A DNA stretch of 64,000 bases. Source: Plutella xylostella. Lineage: Eukaryota > Arthropoda > Insecta > Lepidoptera > Plutellidae. Shown in pieces: positions 38,001 through 47,089 of the stretch. The notes under the pieces are model-generated. The model was given only the letters and a program-made list of their open reading frames with translations. It did not search any database and was not told the DNA's origin. The stretch spans positions 4,712,001-4,776,000 of the forward strand of contig NC_064000.1 of NCBI RefSeq assembly GCF_932276165.1, in the 5' to 3' direction. Made by a program: the position numbers and the translations under genes. Position 1 is the stretch's first letter. The number at the start of each line of letters is the position of its first letter.

Positions 38001-41000
38001 GATGGACGCAGTTAGTTCATTATGCAAATTATTTGTGTCTTTCAATATTAACTCTTATGCGTATCACAACAGGAGCCGAAGTCGAAGCGCGGGCGCCCGG
38101 CGCCGGTGGCCAAGGGCCGCAAGGGACCGGTGGCCAAGTCCGCCGCCAAGGCGACACCAGTCAAACGGAAACCCCCCACCCCGCCAGGTAAGCTTCACTA
38201 CTCAATCATCATCAGCCTGTTATCTGTTCTGCAAGTCACTCTACCGCTCAAAGTCACTGATTATGGTTCAACGACTAACTGATCGCATGTAAAAGCACAA
38301 ACAATGAACAAAAAAAAACTATTATTTTCTCTGTTCGACATACGGGAGCGTATAACCATTAACTGGCTACGGTATTTGGCAAACTAGAGGGTGCCTCTAG
38401 CGTTCTTAACTTTAAAATTTAGAAAGATAGATAGAATATTCTTTATTTGTACACAAGAATAGATTATACAAAGCTTAAATACAAACACATAGGTACAAAA
38501 AAGCGGTCTTATCACTAAAAGCGATTTTTTCAAGACAACCTTTGGGTGGAAGAATATTTAGTATTTTTATGACGTCTTGTGCCTTTCTTGGGCCCTGTGC
38601 TGCGATTGTCTATTGAGCGTGAATGTTAGATGTTGCTTCTAAATTTTTGCCTTAATATTTTGTTGAGTACAAACATATCCACATCAATTACTCATATTGC
38701 GTCTCTTTCTCAAATTTCACATAATTAACAAACCCATTAACCCTCCAGCCAAGAAGAAGCCGGCGGCCAGCGCGAAAGCCAAGCCAGTGAAGAAGGGCAA
38801 GAAGGCGTCCTCGGAAGAGGAGTCTGAGGACGGCAGCGGCGAGGACGAGGACGCGGGCAGCGAGGAGGAGGAGGAGGAGAGCGGGGACGAGTCCGACCCG
38901 CCGGCGGACAAGAAGGCCAAGCGCCCGCCCACGGTGAGCTGAGCACTTGTCTCTTTCTTTTGCACTTATTCACTTCACTACAGTCGTCGAAATACATAGA
39001 ACAACGCGGACTCGGGTGTACCCTCGGGAAGCGTCATAGCGATCTTTCTTGATACAAAAAAGTCTGCCAATTTTTGCGGGGGGAAATTTTACCGTTTACC
39101 ATGATTATGTCTCATGGGACATATCATTATGAGTTTTAATTCCCAGCAATAAGGGTTACGTGAAGTGACATTTAATAATGAACACAGTGTCTTCATTTTT
39201 CTTGCCAATGGATGTAACAATTATCGATAAGTGTTATCGATGAATTCGAGAACATGGGTTAGAAATACTAATTTCAAATTAATTAGGTATAGTTAAATTT
39301 AATTAGGAATGATTAATAAACGAAGTCACCCGCTTTACGCTGTACATTTATACTCACGTGATAGGTCGCGAGCCTTCGGGCGGCCTCTGACTAGGCTTAA
39401 CGACTGCTGCCGAAGCAGCAACCGGGACCCACGGCTTAACGTCCCGTCCGAAGCACGGAAGCGTCCAGAAAAGAACCATTTGAAATTGGTAACTCATGCT
39501 GTACCTGCCAATGGCTGACCGTGTCAGTTGTTGCTTAACCTCAGTGATCAGTTACGATTACTGAAGCCAATTCGACTACGGACGCTTCCCAACTATGACA
39601 TTTTTTGTCGATTAATACATATCTGCATATACCGGTACATCACTATTGCATTTTTTTTACATAGGTTGCTAGGAAACAGCTAATAACAATAAACCATGAC
39701 CAAATCTGTGATCAAATCCTGAATCCGGATATTCTATGAATTGAAGCTGTCATTTTAGTATGTAAACAAATCATTTTCTATGAAACGAACGCTTTGCCAA
39801 CTAGATTGAGTCTAGTGTAAATTGAGACTGCAACTAGTTTTTATAAATCGGTGGGCCTTTCTGGCCTACCACCCCGCCAGAGGGGAACGTCTGCCTATTT
39901 CGTCTCCAGACCATTCATACTCAATGTCGAAATATAATAGGCCCGTTTGGACAGCTAGAAAATGTATGGGATGACAGCTGGTGTCAAATCTAAATCATAA
40001 AAAAATCTAAACAATAAGAGTAACTTTCGATGCTTCTAAAGTTATTTTTTCTTTCAGCCGTTAAAAATAAGCCAGATTATGTATCTTTTTATGTATTTCA
40101 TAAAATCAAGAGTAAATAGCAAATTTGTGTAGCTGACCAAACGGGCCTATTATATTTCGACGACGTTATACAACTTATTATTATTTCTCCCGACACGCTA
40201 AACCCGTGTAGCCATAGAATGCGCGCGGCACGTCGCAGCTCGAACATTGCCGTCTGATATATAGGTTTGCCGCGGTCGAACATGGCTCGCGCGGCAGCAT
40301 TCGATAAGCGTTTTTAGTAGAAAATCAAATTTATTTCCACTGCCACCCACGACATCGCCAGCCGATGTTACAATGGTTTTCTATACAATCTATTCTATTG
40401 AGCGCATTTTTTATTGACAGCAAGAAAGAGTTCATAGTTAGTAGAGTAATAACATAAATTTACCTCTATTTTACTGTTTTATTGCGATAGGCATTTTAAG
40501 TGCGACGCGGATGACCTATGATGCGACGGATGGCAGGACGTCAACGTGCGGACGGTCCGCATCGCACTGAATCGGGCCTAATGCCCTTACCATACTAACA
40601 CTTAACATCTCGTGTGCAGGACGACGAGATCAAGAAGTACGTGAAGCAGATCCTGGAGGGCGCCAACCTCGAGGAGATCACCATGAAGACGGTGTGCAAG
40701 CAGGTGTACAGCCACTACCCGGACTTCGACCTCGCGCACAAGAAGGACTTCATCAAGGCCACCGTCAAGTCGGTAAGTGCTGTACAAGCATCATCATCAT
40801 CAGCCTATAGCAGTCCACTGCTGGACGTAGGCCTCTCCCAAAGCACGCCACTGGATGCGATCTTTAGCTTTCCGCATCCAATCATAACCAGCCACCTTTC
40901 GCAAGTCGTCACCCCATCTAGCCGGAGGGCGTCCCACACTACGTTTGCCTAGTCGCGGCCTCCACTCCAGAACACGTTTACCCCATCGGTCATCGGTTCT

Positions 41001-42541
41001 TCGACAGATGTGACCAGCCCACTGCCACTTAAGCTTACTAACTCGGTGAGCTATGTCGGTGACTTTAGTTCTCTGTCGGATTACTTCGTTCCGGATGTGA
41101 TCTTTCAGAGCTGTACCACTCACTCTATACAACTATTTGTCAGTGAGCGTATGAGACAGGTTCTGAAATAGAAAATGAAAACCAACGGCTCCATTCGTTC
41201 GAGTATTTCATCATCATCATCAGCCTATAGCAGACTACTGCTGGACGTACGTAGGCCTCTCCCAAAGCACGCCACTGATAGCTTTCATATCATCAATTAG
41301 AGGCACTATGGCAGAACGGTTCATGGACCAGGCAAGCAGACTAGTGATGTAACGAATATTCGCATTCGCATTCGCGAATATTCGCATTTTTTTGGATATT
41401 CGCATTCGCATTCGCAAAATTTTGTGCGAATGAATGCGAATATCAGTACTTATTAAAAAACTATTTGAAAATAATGGTAGATAGGTTAACAAAATCTAAA
41501 TCCATTCGTCTATAACCTTTTTATTACAAGTTATCCTGTTAATCACATTTCCAGTCTTACTTTATCATTTGGTATTATTTATTTGCTTTGGGAAATTAAA
41601 CTTTACATATTATAGTTAATAGTTTTATAAGACCTAAACATAATAAAAAAAGCGTATTTTGACAGTATACAGGGTTATTTGCAAGTAGACCTGATCCTTT
41701 CAGGAAGGTGATAGAGGAAGGCCTTTTTCAGTCGATTGAACCCTATATTGCATTAGCCAAAACTTAACCATTTCTAAAATATTTAATATTTAAGTTTTTT
41801 TTTATTTTTTTGTCAAATTGTTATGCTTAACACCGAAAATAAAAAAAAACTAGCCATATTTCAATATTTTTTTGTTGTTTTGCATAAAATTCGATTTTTT
41901 TGAAAAACATAAAAAAACTTACATATTCAATATGTTAGAAATGGTTAAGTTTCGGACAATGCATTATAGGGTTCAATCGACTGAAAATGTCTTCCTCTAT
42001 CACCTCTTGAAAGGATCAGGTCTACTTTACCAATAACCCTGAATGTCAGAGCAAGACAGCCATAGATTTAAATATTTTAAATGTTTCGTGTAAGTCGTCC
42101 TCAGAAACCGCACACAGTCGCAATATGTCGTAACAGTTACGGGGCTTACTAAAGTGTACTTTAAAAAAAACTGCGACAATTATTGGCTAGTCTGATTCGG
42201 AATGCGTCTTGAACGGAATGTACCTCGTCCAGTACTAGATAGTCACCAAACCATGCAAATGGCCCCAAATTTTAACACAAACTGAATATTCGCATTCGCA
42301 TTCGCGAATGTCAATATCAGATATTCGCATTCGCATTCGCATTCGCGAATGTCCAAAAACACACATTCGTTACATCACTAAAGCAGACATTTATGACCAG
42401 GCCACTGCCTCTTTAGCTTGCATATAAAATATGACAAATGTGTTATTTTATATATTTTTTATAATCTATTCGTTTTTTTTGTTCTTCTATTTTATGTTCT
42501 ATTGTTTTGATTTTCTTTTTTCTTTGTTACAGAATATTTAA
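26040..42541 (+). CDS. Dek: DEK chromatin-associated protein
   Basis: DEK-family proteins bind DNA and histones in the nucleus and contribute to chromatin topology and 3' splice-site proofreading (family knowledge). Coding exons: 26040-26081, 27457-27616 (or -27526), 28382-28497, 29438-29536, 29917-30026, 30456-30603, 31118-31246, 31655-31817, 32145-32303, 36189-36274, 36563-36724, 37487-37603, 38073-38187, 38749-38933, 40620-40772, 42533-42541; total 1953 nt, 650 aa. Seen: a long acidic Glu/Asp N-terminal half, the DEK SAP-type DNA-binding core in exons 7-9 (residues ~226-375, with TPLGHISNVEIALSRFKIND and KRNVKKFKGYPW), basic and acidic Ser-rich linkers with AT-hook-like RGRK/RGRP patches, and the DEK C-terminal domain (~598-648, ILEGANLEEITMKTVCKQVY). 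The last exon encodes only Asn-Ile-stop. The protein is longer than the ~375 aa vertebrate DEK because of the acidic and Ser/Lys linkers. Start AAAAATG is the first ATG of the frame. Confidence 0.93.
28561..29107. mobile_element. PIF/Harbinger-like element with transposase remnant
   Basis: About 60 bp of terminal inverted repeat starting AGGAGTCTACACACCA and rich in GCCGAC/CCCGCC, with one to two mismatches. Flanks are TCA on the left and TTA on the right, consistent with a TTA/TWA target with one change. It lies in Dek intron 3 and carries the coding fragment at 28773-29039. Confidence 0.8.
28773..29039 (+). pseudogene. Harbinger-type transposase N-terminal fragment
   Basis: ATG at 28773 opens an 88-aa frame (MDTDADLIIAACGIILAGSL...) whose end, FMSLTFTDFEYLLSIA, resembles the N-terminal region of HARBI1-like transposases. 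The catalytic DDE region is absent, so the element cannot move by itself. The family call is by pattern recognition only. Confidence 0.5.
29203..29344. mobile_element. Foldback MITE with AAAACTTTT/GACGTGAC arms
   Basis: TAGCACGGGACGCAAG...AAGTTTTCCGTCGCACTCGCTC pairs imperfectly with GAGTGAGCGCGACGCAAAACTT...CTAGC. A relative sits at 57527-57648. Confidence 0.6.
30229..30344. mobile_element. Foldback MITE in Dek intron 5
   Basis: CATTACGTCAAGCCGCAGCG pairs with CGCTGCGGCTCCACGTAATG, leaving a 75-bp loop. Confidence 0.65.
30640..30680 (+). pseudogene. Partial duplicate of the 3' end of Dek exon 6
   Basis: The last 40 bp of exon 30456-30603 and the following intron (GAGGAGGAGGCCGCGCCCAA... 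then GT-TGTGCTCATTGT) are repeated 77 bp downstream. The copy's donor is GTTTGT rather than GTAGGT, and entry from the nearest upstream AG would break the frame, so it is probably not spliced in. Confidence 0.7.
31305..31350 (-). mobile_element. Small SINE fragment
   Basis: ATCTAGATTCTAGATGTGCAGGTTTCCTCACGATGTTTTCC matches the central body of the SINE at 6854-7190. Confidence 0.6.
33052..33432 (+). pseudogene. DUF4817-type helix-turn-helix transposon fragment
   Basis: The open frame from ATG 33052 (an inner ATG at 33166 gives MAEAENHLSFSNEEY) holds EEYTEMLLMFGYADGDARAA then KREYQRRFPKRRL and LYYRLSETGSL. This is the hallmark helix-turn-helix block annotated as DUF4817 in many insect transposon-derived proteins. 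No catalytic domain follows in frame. It lies in the large intron 9 of Dek, outside any exon chain of that gene. Confidence 0.6.
33561..35857. mobile_element. 2.3-kb inverted-repeat element
   Basis: AGGGCGGCTTGCGTGAC at the left end and GTTACGCAAGCCGCCCT at the right form 14-17 bp terminal repeats. Sub-terminal TAAACGTATTTA motifs repeat at both ends. A SINE fragment (35508-35624) is nested. I found no clear target duplication or transposase frame. Confidence 0.5.
35508..35624 (+). mobile_element. SINE internal fragment
   Basis: GGAAAACATCGCGAGGAAAC then GGACCAGCGTGGTGGGAAAT match the body of the 6854-7190 SINE in the opposite orientation. Confidence 0.65.
36740..37070 (-). mobile_element. 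tRNA-derived SINE with 14-bp target duplication
   Basis: The head (minus strand) is tRNA-like with GGTAACTCAGTCGGGTAAGC and GGTTCGAATCCCGGCG. TATGACTCATCACC flanks it on both sides (36726-36739, 37071-37084). The left copy starts at the T of the GT donor of Dek exon 36563-36724. Confidence 0.85.
37297..37441. mobile_element. MITE upstream of Dek exon 12
   Basis: AGGGCTTGTACACAAAACTGCG (left) and CGCAGTTTTGTGTACAAGCCCT (right) form a near-perfect 22-bp inverted repeat. Its right end is about 45 bp from the acceptor of exon 37487-37603. Confidence 0.75.
37618..37745. mobile_element. Truncated Helitron-like repeat
   Basis: TACTAATATTATAAAGGCGAAAGTTTGTG and the following CTTCTTCACGTC...CTGAACCAATT match the 5' half of the repeat at 46563-46757. 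The 3' tail is missing. Confidence 0.55.
38421..38540 (-). mobile_element. LINE 3'-tail fragment
   Basis: On the minus strand it ends ACAAATAAAGAATATTC followed by TATCTATC repeats, the form of a 3'-end-only LINE insertion. Confidence 0.5.
39330..39590. repeat. Probable interspersed repeat
   Basis: A GC-richer island (GGGCGGCCTCTGACTAGGCT, GAAGCAGCAACCGGGACCCA) with frequent TTAACG motifs and no coding frame lies in Dek intron 14. I recall it as a common lepidopteran repeat, but no second copy occurs in this window. Confidence 0.35.
39926..40162. mobile_element. MITE in Dek intron 14
   Basis: TCGAAATATAATAGGCCCGT at the left and ACGGGCCTATTATATTTCGA at the right form an exact 20-bp core that extends to about 25 bp (…TTTGG). 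Confidence 0.8.
40787..41132 (-). mobile_element. RTE-type LINE 3' fragment with RT C-terminus
   Basis: The minus strand encodes a 110-codon open stretch including KLKWQWAGHICRRTDDRWGK and RSVGRPPARWGDDL, the C-terminal motif of RTE reverse transcriptases, followed by the 3' end CATCATCATCATCAG-type tail. A short second copy of the extreme 3' end lies at 41208-41277. Confidence 0.75.
41343..42380. mobile_element. Non-autonomous hAT element
   Basis: The ends TAGTGATGTAACGAAT and ATTCGTTACATCACTA are exact inverted repeats. The 8-bp duplication AAGCAGAC flanks both sides (41335-41342, 42381-42388). Sub-terminal arrays of ATTCGC repeats occur at both ends. A second MITE (41670-42041) is nested inside. 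It sits in the last intron of Dek. Confidence 0.9.
41670..42041. mobile_element. MITE nested in the hAT element
   Basis: Arms of about 100 bp (GTAGACCTGATCCTTTCA, then TTTTCAGTCGATTGAACCCT, with reverse complements on the right) give a strong foldback. A stray half copy occurs at 22995-23045. Confidence 0.75.
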
Positions 42542-45500
42542 GATGTTAAAAGTTAAGGGCGCAATGTAGATGTCGACATAGTGTATACCTACTAGAGTTA
42601 CAAGGAAAATAGCTATATATTATTACAATAATAATATATTTTTAAAATTAATTAATTTGCAATCAATATGTGAAATGGAAATCGCCCGCTTATTCGAAAA
42701 GGTAGTGTTTTCGTTTTAATATTTTTTATCTGCATGCATATTTTTTATTTCTTTTAAGAATACAATTTTAGTTTGTTTTCATTTAATTATTTGAAATCTT
42801 CATGAACTTCTAATTTCACTCGTATTGCACTCATTTGGTAGAATACGGTAGACCAAATCAGACGAAGTTTTTTTTGAGGCCAAGACGTGGTCGTGCTTCA
42901 TATCTCTACCCTTGGAAGTAAATACTTCTACCTTTACCTATATCTATTTAGAGTTGCCTCCATTATTTGCCCTGTTGAAAGACCAGAAGTGTTACACGGG
43001 TTCATTTTACTAACATGTATTTATTTATATTCCAGCTCATATCATCGTGAGCAGTGACCATTCGGCCGCCATCACGTTCATAGTCAACTAAGCTCCACAT
43101 TTAAACAAAACTTAGCATAAACTGGCACCGCGCTGGCTACGTCTCGAGATCGGATACTTTCGCTTTTTAATATCAAAAATAATACACTACTTTCGGACAC
43201 TCGCAGTTTGTTATCCTCTTTTAAGTTTTAAGTTTGTTTCGTCCGATCTCGGAGCTCAGCGGCGCGGTAAAAGAATATATAATTTAATGTTGTAGGAATA
43301 ATTTCCCTAGGATAAGAATAATTCCGTAAGACAGTCACGTAAGGTTTGTTTTTATTAAGGACATTATATTTTGTATTTTGTGTCTACTATTGACTTAATT
43401 TTTTATATATTGATGTGATAGCGAATATCACAGCCTTTAGTTGAGTGACTAAGCAAATTCGGGCTTGTGTGTCCACCAATCAAATGAAGTTACTTATTTT
43501 TCCACAAAATTATATAGTTTGAACGGGACAGATCGGGACCATTTTGTTTGACAAGAGCGCAGCACGAGTCTGTGAAATTTGCGAATCAGTCACCTACTTA
43601 TAGTACATAATACTATGTATGAATTATTTGACATCGGAAGGGTATCATTGTACAAAAGTCTTTCTATATTTCGGCTAAAATACTAAGATTTAATTGTTAT
43701 AATATTGGTTTAAAAAATATTTCGTAAATTTTTATTTTTTTATAGTAGTCTGCAAATTGCAGTTCAAAATTTGGCGTAAACCTACTTATTTTAAGTGTAT
43801 TTTAAGGTGTGTAAATAATACACTCTGTGTCTAAGTTTGTATAATTTTGGGATGATTCAAAAGTAGTTTACACCAAATAATTACAAAAAATAATTTGCCT
43901 ACATAAATAATTTACACCCTAAATACAAATGCGTCCCGCCATGAATTTCATAATGATTATTTTTTATACCCAATGGTAAATGTTATCAAACTTTAGGCAG
44001 CAAATTGTGGATTATTTTAATCTTCAAAAATGTTTAGTTCAAGATAAGACATCACTATCACAGCTACTATGTCATAATATGCGTATAACATTGCGAATGT
44101 TGAAATAATCGACAATGATTCTAGATGTACCTATTGTTATTGTATTTGTTATTATTTACCAAGCTATGTTCCAGTGTCTGATTCACTCAGGCTCTTTATT
44201 GTGTTCATTCGTTATGATTGGTTGGCTTATTTATGATACGCATAGTAATAGTACAATTTGGAAGCGCGTAGATACAGTAACATTGTGAAATGACGAAATA
44301 CCTAACCCATATTTAAATGGCAATCCATATCAACACTATTGAAATACCGCAGCTCAGATCACAATTTAGAATAAGTTACATATTCGCTTGACGATTTGTG
44401 GGTGCTTCTTGGCATTTGTAGCGTTCAATATGTTGTCATGTAACAGTAACCTGTGTTGTTGGCCGATGCGTCAGTCCGTGGGTGTAGCTAGGCTAGGGGT
44501 TGGGGCGCGCCGCGACCCGCTATTTTTCGATATCTATAAACGCACGTCTCTATTTTTGAATGCATTTACTACTAACCTGAGTCTTCATTATGTTTTTATA
44601 GACTAAGGTTCTTCAAATGACCTACAATTTTAGTTATATCTTTGTTACTGCTTCAACACTTCGCTTGCCTCTCGGCGCGATCCAACTCTTCGATTATAAG
44701 ATAGACATTAAATGTGTATTTGTGAATTTTAATCTTATTTTGGTTGACGTTTCTTTATTTACGTGTAAATGGCCGAGATCTGTAGCTTAGTAGCGACGGA
44801 GTGATAGCGTGTGATTGGTTCCCTTTTACAATTGGATAAAATAGATAATGAAGTAAAAAGGTAAATAAAATAATAATCGCTTTTTTATTTTACTCCCTGT
44901 CCTTTTGTACATATTATAAAATATACAGTATCATACATTAATTAATAGATTTACAAAATATTACAATAAGTAGAAATAGTTGTTATGAATTCAATTAAGT
45001 ACATTACAGTACACTAAAGAAATATCTTAAATTATTATGTTATTTGTATAATCAGAAATTTGAGTAATTCAAAATTTTATACAGTGAGATCCAATAATTT
45101 AAGTCTGTTCTTGGACGGATTAGTTCAGTTTAACATTCTATAAAATATTAACTAGTCTCTAATATCAGACTTTAAACTAAGGGCGACCTCATAATCTGTC
45201 CCTTTCAGTATGTTACAGCAAGGCAGCAATAAATTCAGGTCGACCTTAGTTCCATCATGCAACCTCAGCGTAACTGCCTTGCCTTATTCTAAATCTAGTC
45301 AAATGTCTTTACAGCGGTCACCCTACATTGGAATGTTCATTAAAGCTGAGAAACGTTGTTAGTATACAAGTAATAATAACATACCATCCATGTAACAAAT
45401 GGAGGAACTATATGAAAACTTTCGAAATTAAATAGGATTTTTTTACGCCTGCCCCTGACCCTAAAGTGGGGTTTACACTATATGAGTATGCTACCTCGGT

Positions 45501-45827
45501 CTGAGCCCACTCTTATTACAATAATCATCCGATTCCAAAGATATTTTTATAGTGCGCTATTCATAATGTGATTTACCGCCGTTTTTATCTCATATCCGCG
45601 CACCGAAATACGTGCAGTGCAGTCGTATACACTCATACATGTTATATTTCGGCGACAAAGTAGGTAATGCACTAATCTCTAATCTTTTATCTCACGGAAT
45701 TCTGACAGTTATCAATTTTTGACATGTCAGAGATCACAAACCTTTTTTGGCTGGGTACTTTTTTCAATACGAGTCTGAACATCAGTTGTATCCGGACAAT
45801 TTTCTATATTATATTTTTAAATATTTA

Positions 45828-45951
45828 GAATGATGGTCTTTACGTTAGGCGCATAAGAACCACGAGGACGCTTCTTACTGGGAGAGAGAAAGTCTGACTC
45901 TTGTGCTCTGTCAGATGGGGCCGCTTCCTGGGAAGGGCCAGGTTGTGGCTC
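45828..45951 (-). pseudogene. Short coding remnant inside transposon copy 2
   Basis: ATG at 45951 on the minus strand opens MEPQPGPSQEAAPSDRAQES, then a basic KKRPRGSYAPNVKTI stretch that runs into an AT-rich stop. It looks like the disordered N-terminus of a transposase, broken soon after. No domain can be confirmed. Confidence 0.35.
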
Positions 45952-46562
45952 CATAACGTTTATAAAAATCAACAAACTATCACAACGCGAAAGGTCAACG
46001 ATAAGAAACCGGCCAAGTGCCAGTTGGACTCGCGTACTGAGGGTTCCATACAAGTCTACTTACCTGAGATATTTTTCATTTTAATTTCATTATTATGTAC
46101 ATCTATATGAAATATTAGCTTGATATCTTTAACCGTTTCTGAGAAAAAGGGTGGTGACAGACAGACGGACAACAATAAGGGTTCCTTTTTTCCTTTTCAG
46201 GTACGGAACTCTAAAAAAGAATAGTAACAATCGGATCAATCGTTTCCGAGATATTCGTGGACAAACGTACAATACCAACAAACATATAAACATACTTATA
46301 CAATAAAAAAATTCATATTTGTTTATTAGGCTTAATGGATTGTCATATGTTAATATGGTGCAGTTTCAATAATCTTTCATAGGTACCTTTGAGTACCTAT
46401 ATACCGAACATATTATGTACTTACCAAATTGAGAATCTTTTATTTGAAATCGATTAAAAAGGTTTGTTATCCCTGAATTTAGTAGCAAGTGATGCCATGC
46501 TAAAGAATAAAATAAAGTAATTAAAATTAATTCGATACAACGGTCGTGAGTCGTCATTTTAC

Positions 46563-46757
46563 TTAATATTATAAATGCGAAAGTTTGTGAGTATGTGTGT
46601 ACCTTTGTTACTTCTTCACGTCCAAACAACTGAACCGATTTTAATGAAATTTGGAATGGATTTAGCTGACACCGCGATAAAAAGTAGCCTTCCCACGTGG
46701 AATTCCCACGGGAAAACTAACTAAGGTGAAGCGAAGCTCGTGGCAACAGCTAGTATT
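46563..46757. mobile_element. Helitron-like non-autonomous repeat
   Basis: It begins TAATATTATAAATGCGAAAG and ends GTGGCAACAGCTAGTA, parallel to the repeat at 15195-15382. Confidence 0.55.
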
Positions 46758-47089
46758 GAAATATTTGTTATTTTTGTATTGCCAACTTCACTTGAGCAAG
46801 TAAATATTTAGATTTATGTTTTTCTATGAAAACATTTAAAAAATATTGCCCTTAAATGGATCCAAATTTTACCTTTTTTCGGTGAAGAGCTTTTTTAGTG
46901 GTATCACTAATGAAATGTCAGAATTCCGCGGAATTAAAAATTAGAGTATACTTAATAAACGCTCACCCTCCTCCCATGCGTGCCGTAAATACTGTGAAAA
47001 GGCCATAAGTACAAGGAACATAAGTGCGTCTCTAACGAGAAGGGCCATCATTATATCTCATTACGCCTATATTATAACAAAGACAGTCA

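Larger units (their letters stand above)
45679..46946. mobile_element. Non-autonomous Tc1/mariner-like element (copy 2)
   Basis: The ends (CTAATCTTTTAT...GGAATTCTGACA and TGTCAGAATTCC...AATTAGAG) and the internal TGACATGTCAGAGATCACAA match the element at 6444-7643 with divergence. Nested are a dispersed repeat (46005-46215, GGCCAAGTGCCAGTTGGACT...GTACGGAACTCTAAAAA) and a Helitron-like repeat (46563-46757). Boundaries are accurate to a few bases. Confidence 0.65.
42542..47089. other. Dek 3'UTR and Dek-XKR intergenic region
   Basis: AT-rich DNA between two convergent genes. The Dek 3'UTR starts here; many candidate poly(A) hexamers exist and I cannot choose one. A transposon occupies 45679-46946. 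The open frame near 44388-44606 shows no recognisable domain. Confidence 0.45.

Noticed and set aside
44388..44606. 72-codon plus-strand frame in the Dek 3' region
   Set aside because: Short, cysteine-rich by chance, no domain, AT-rich surroundings; likely UTR.
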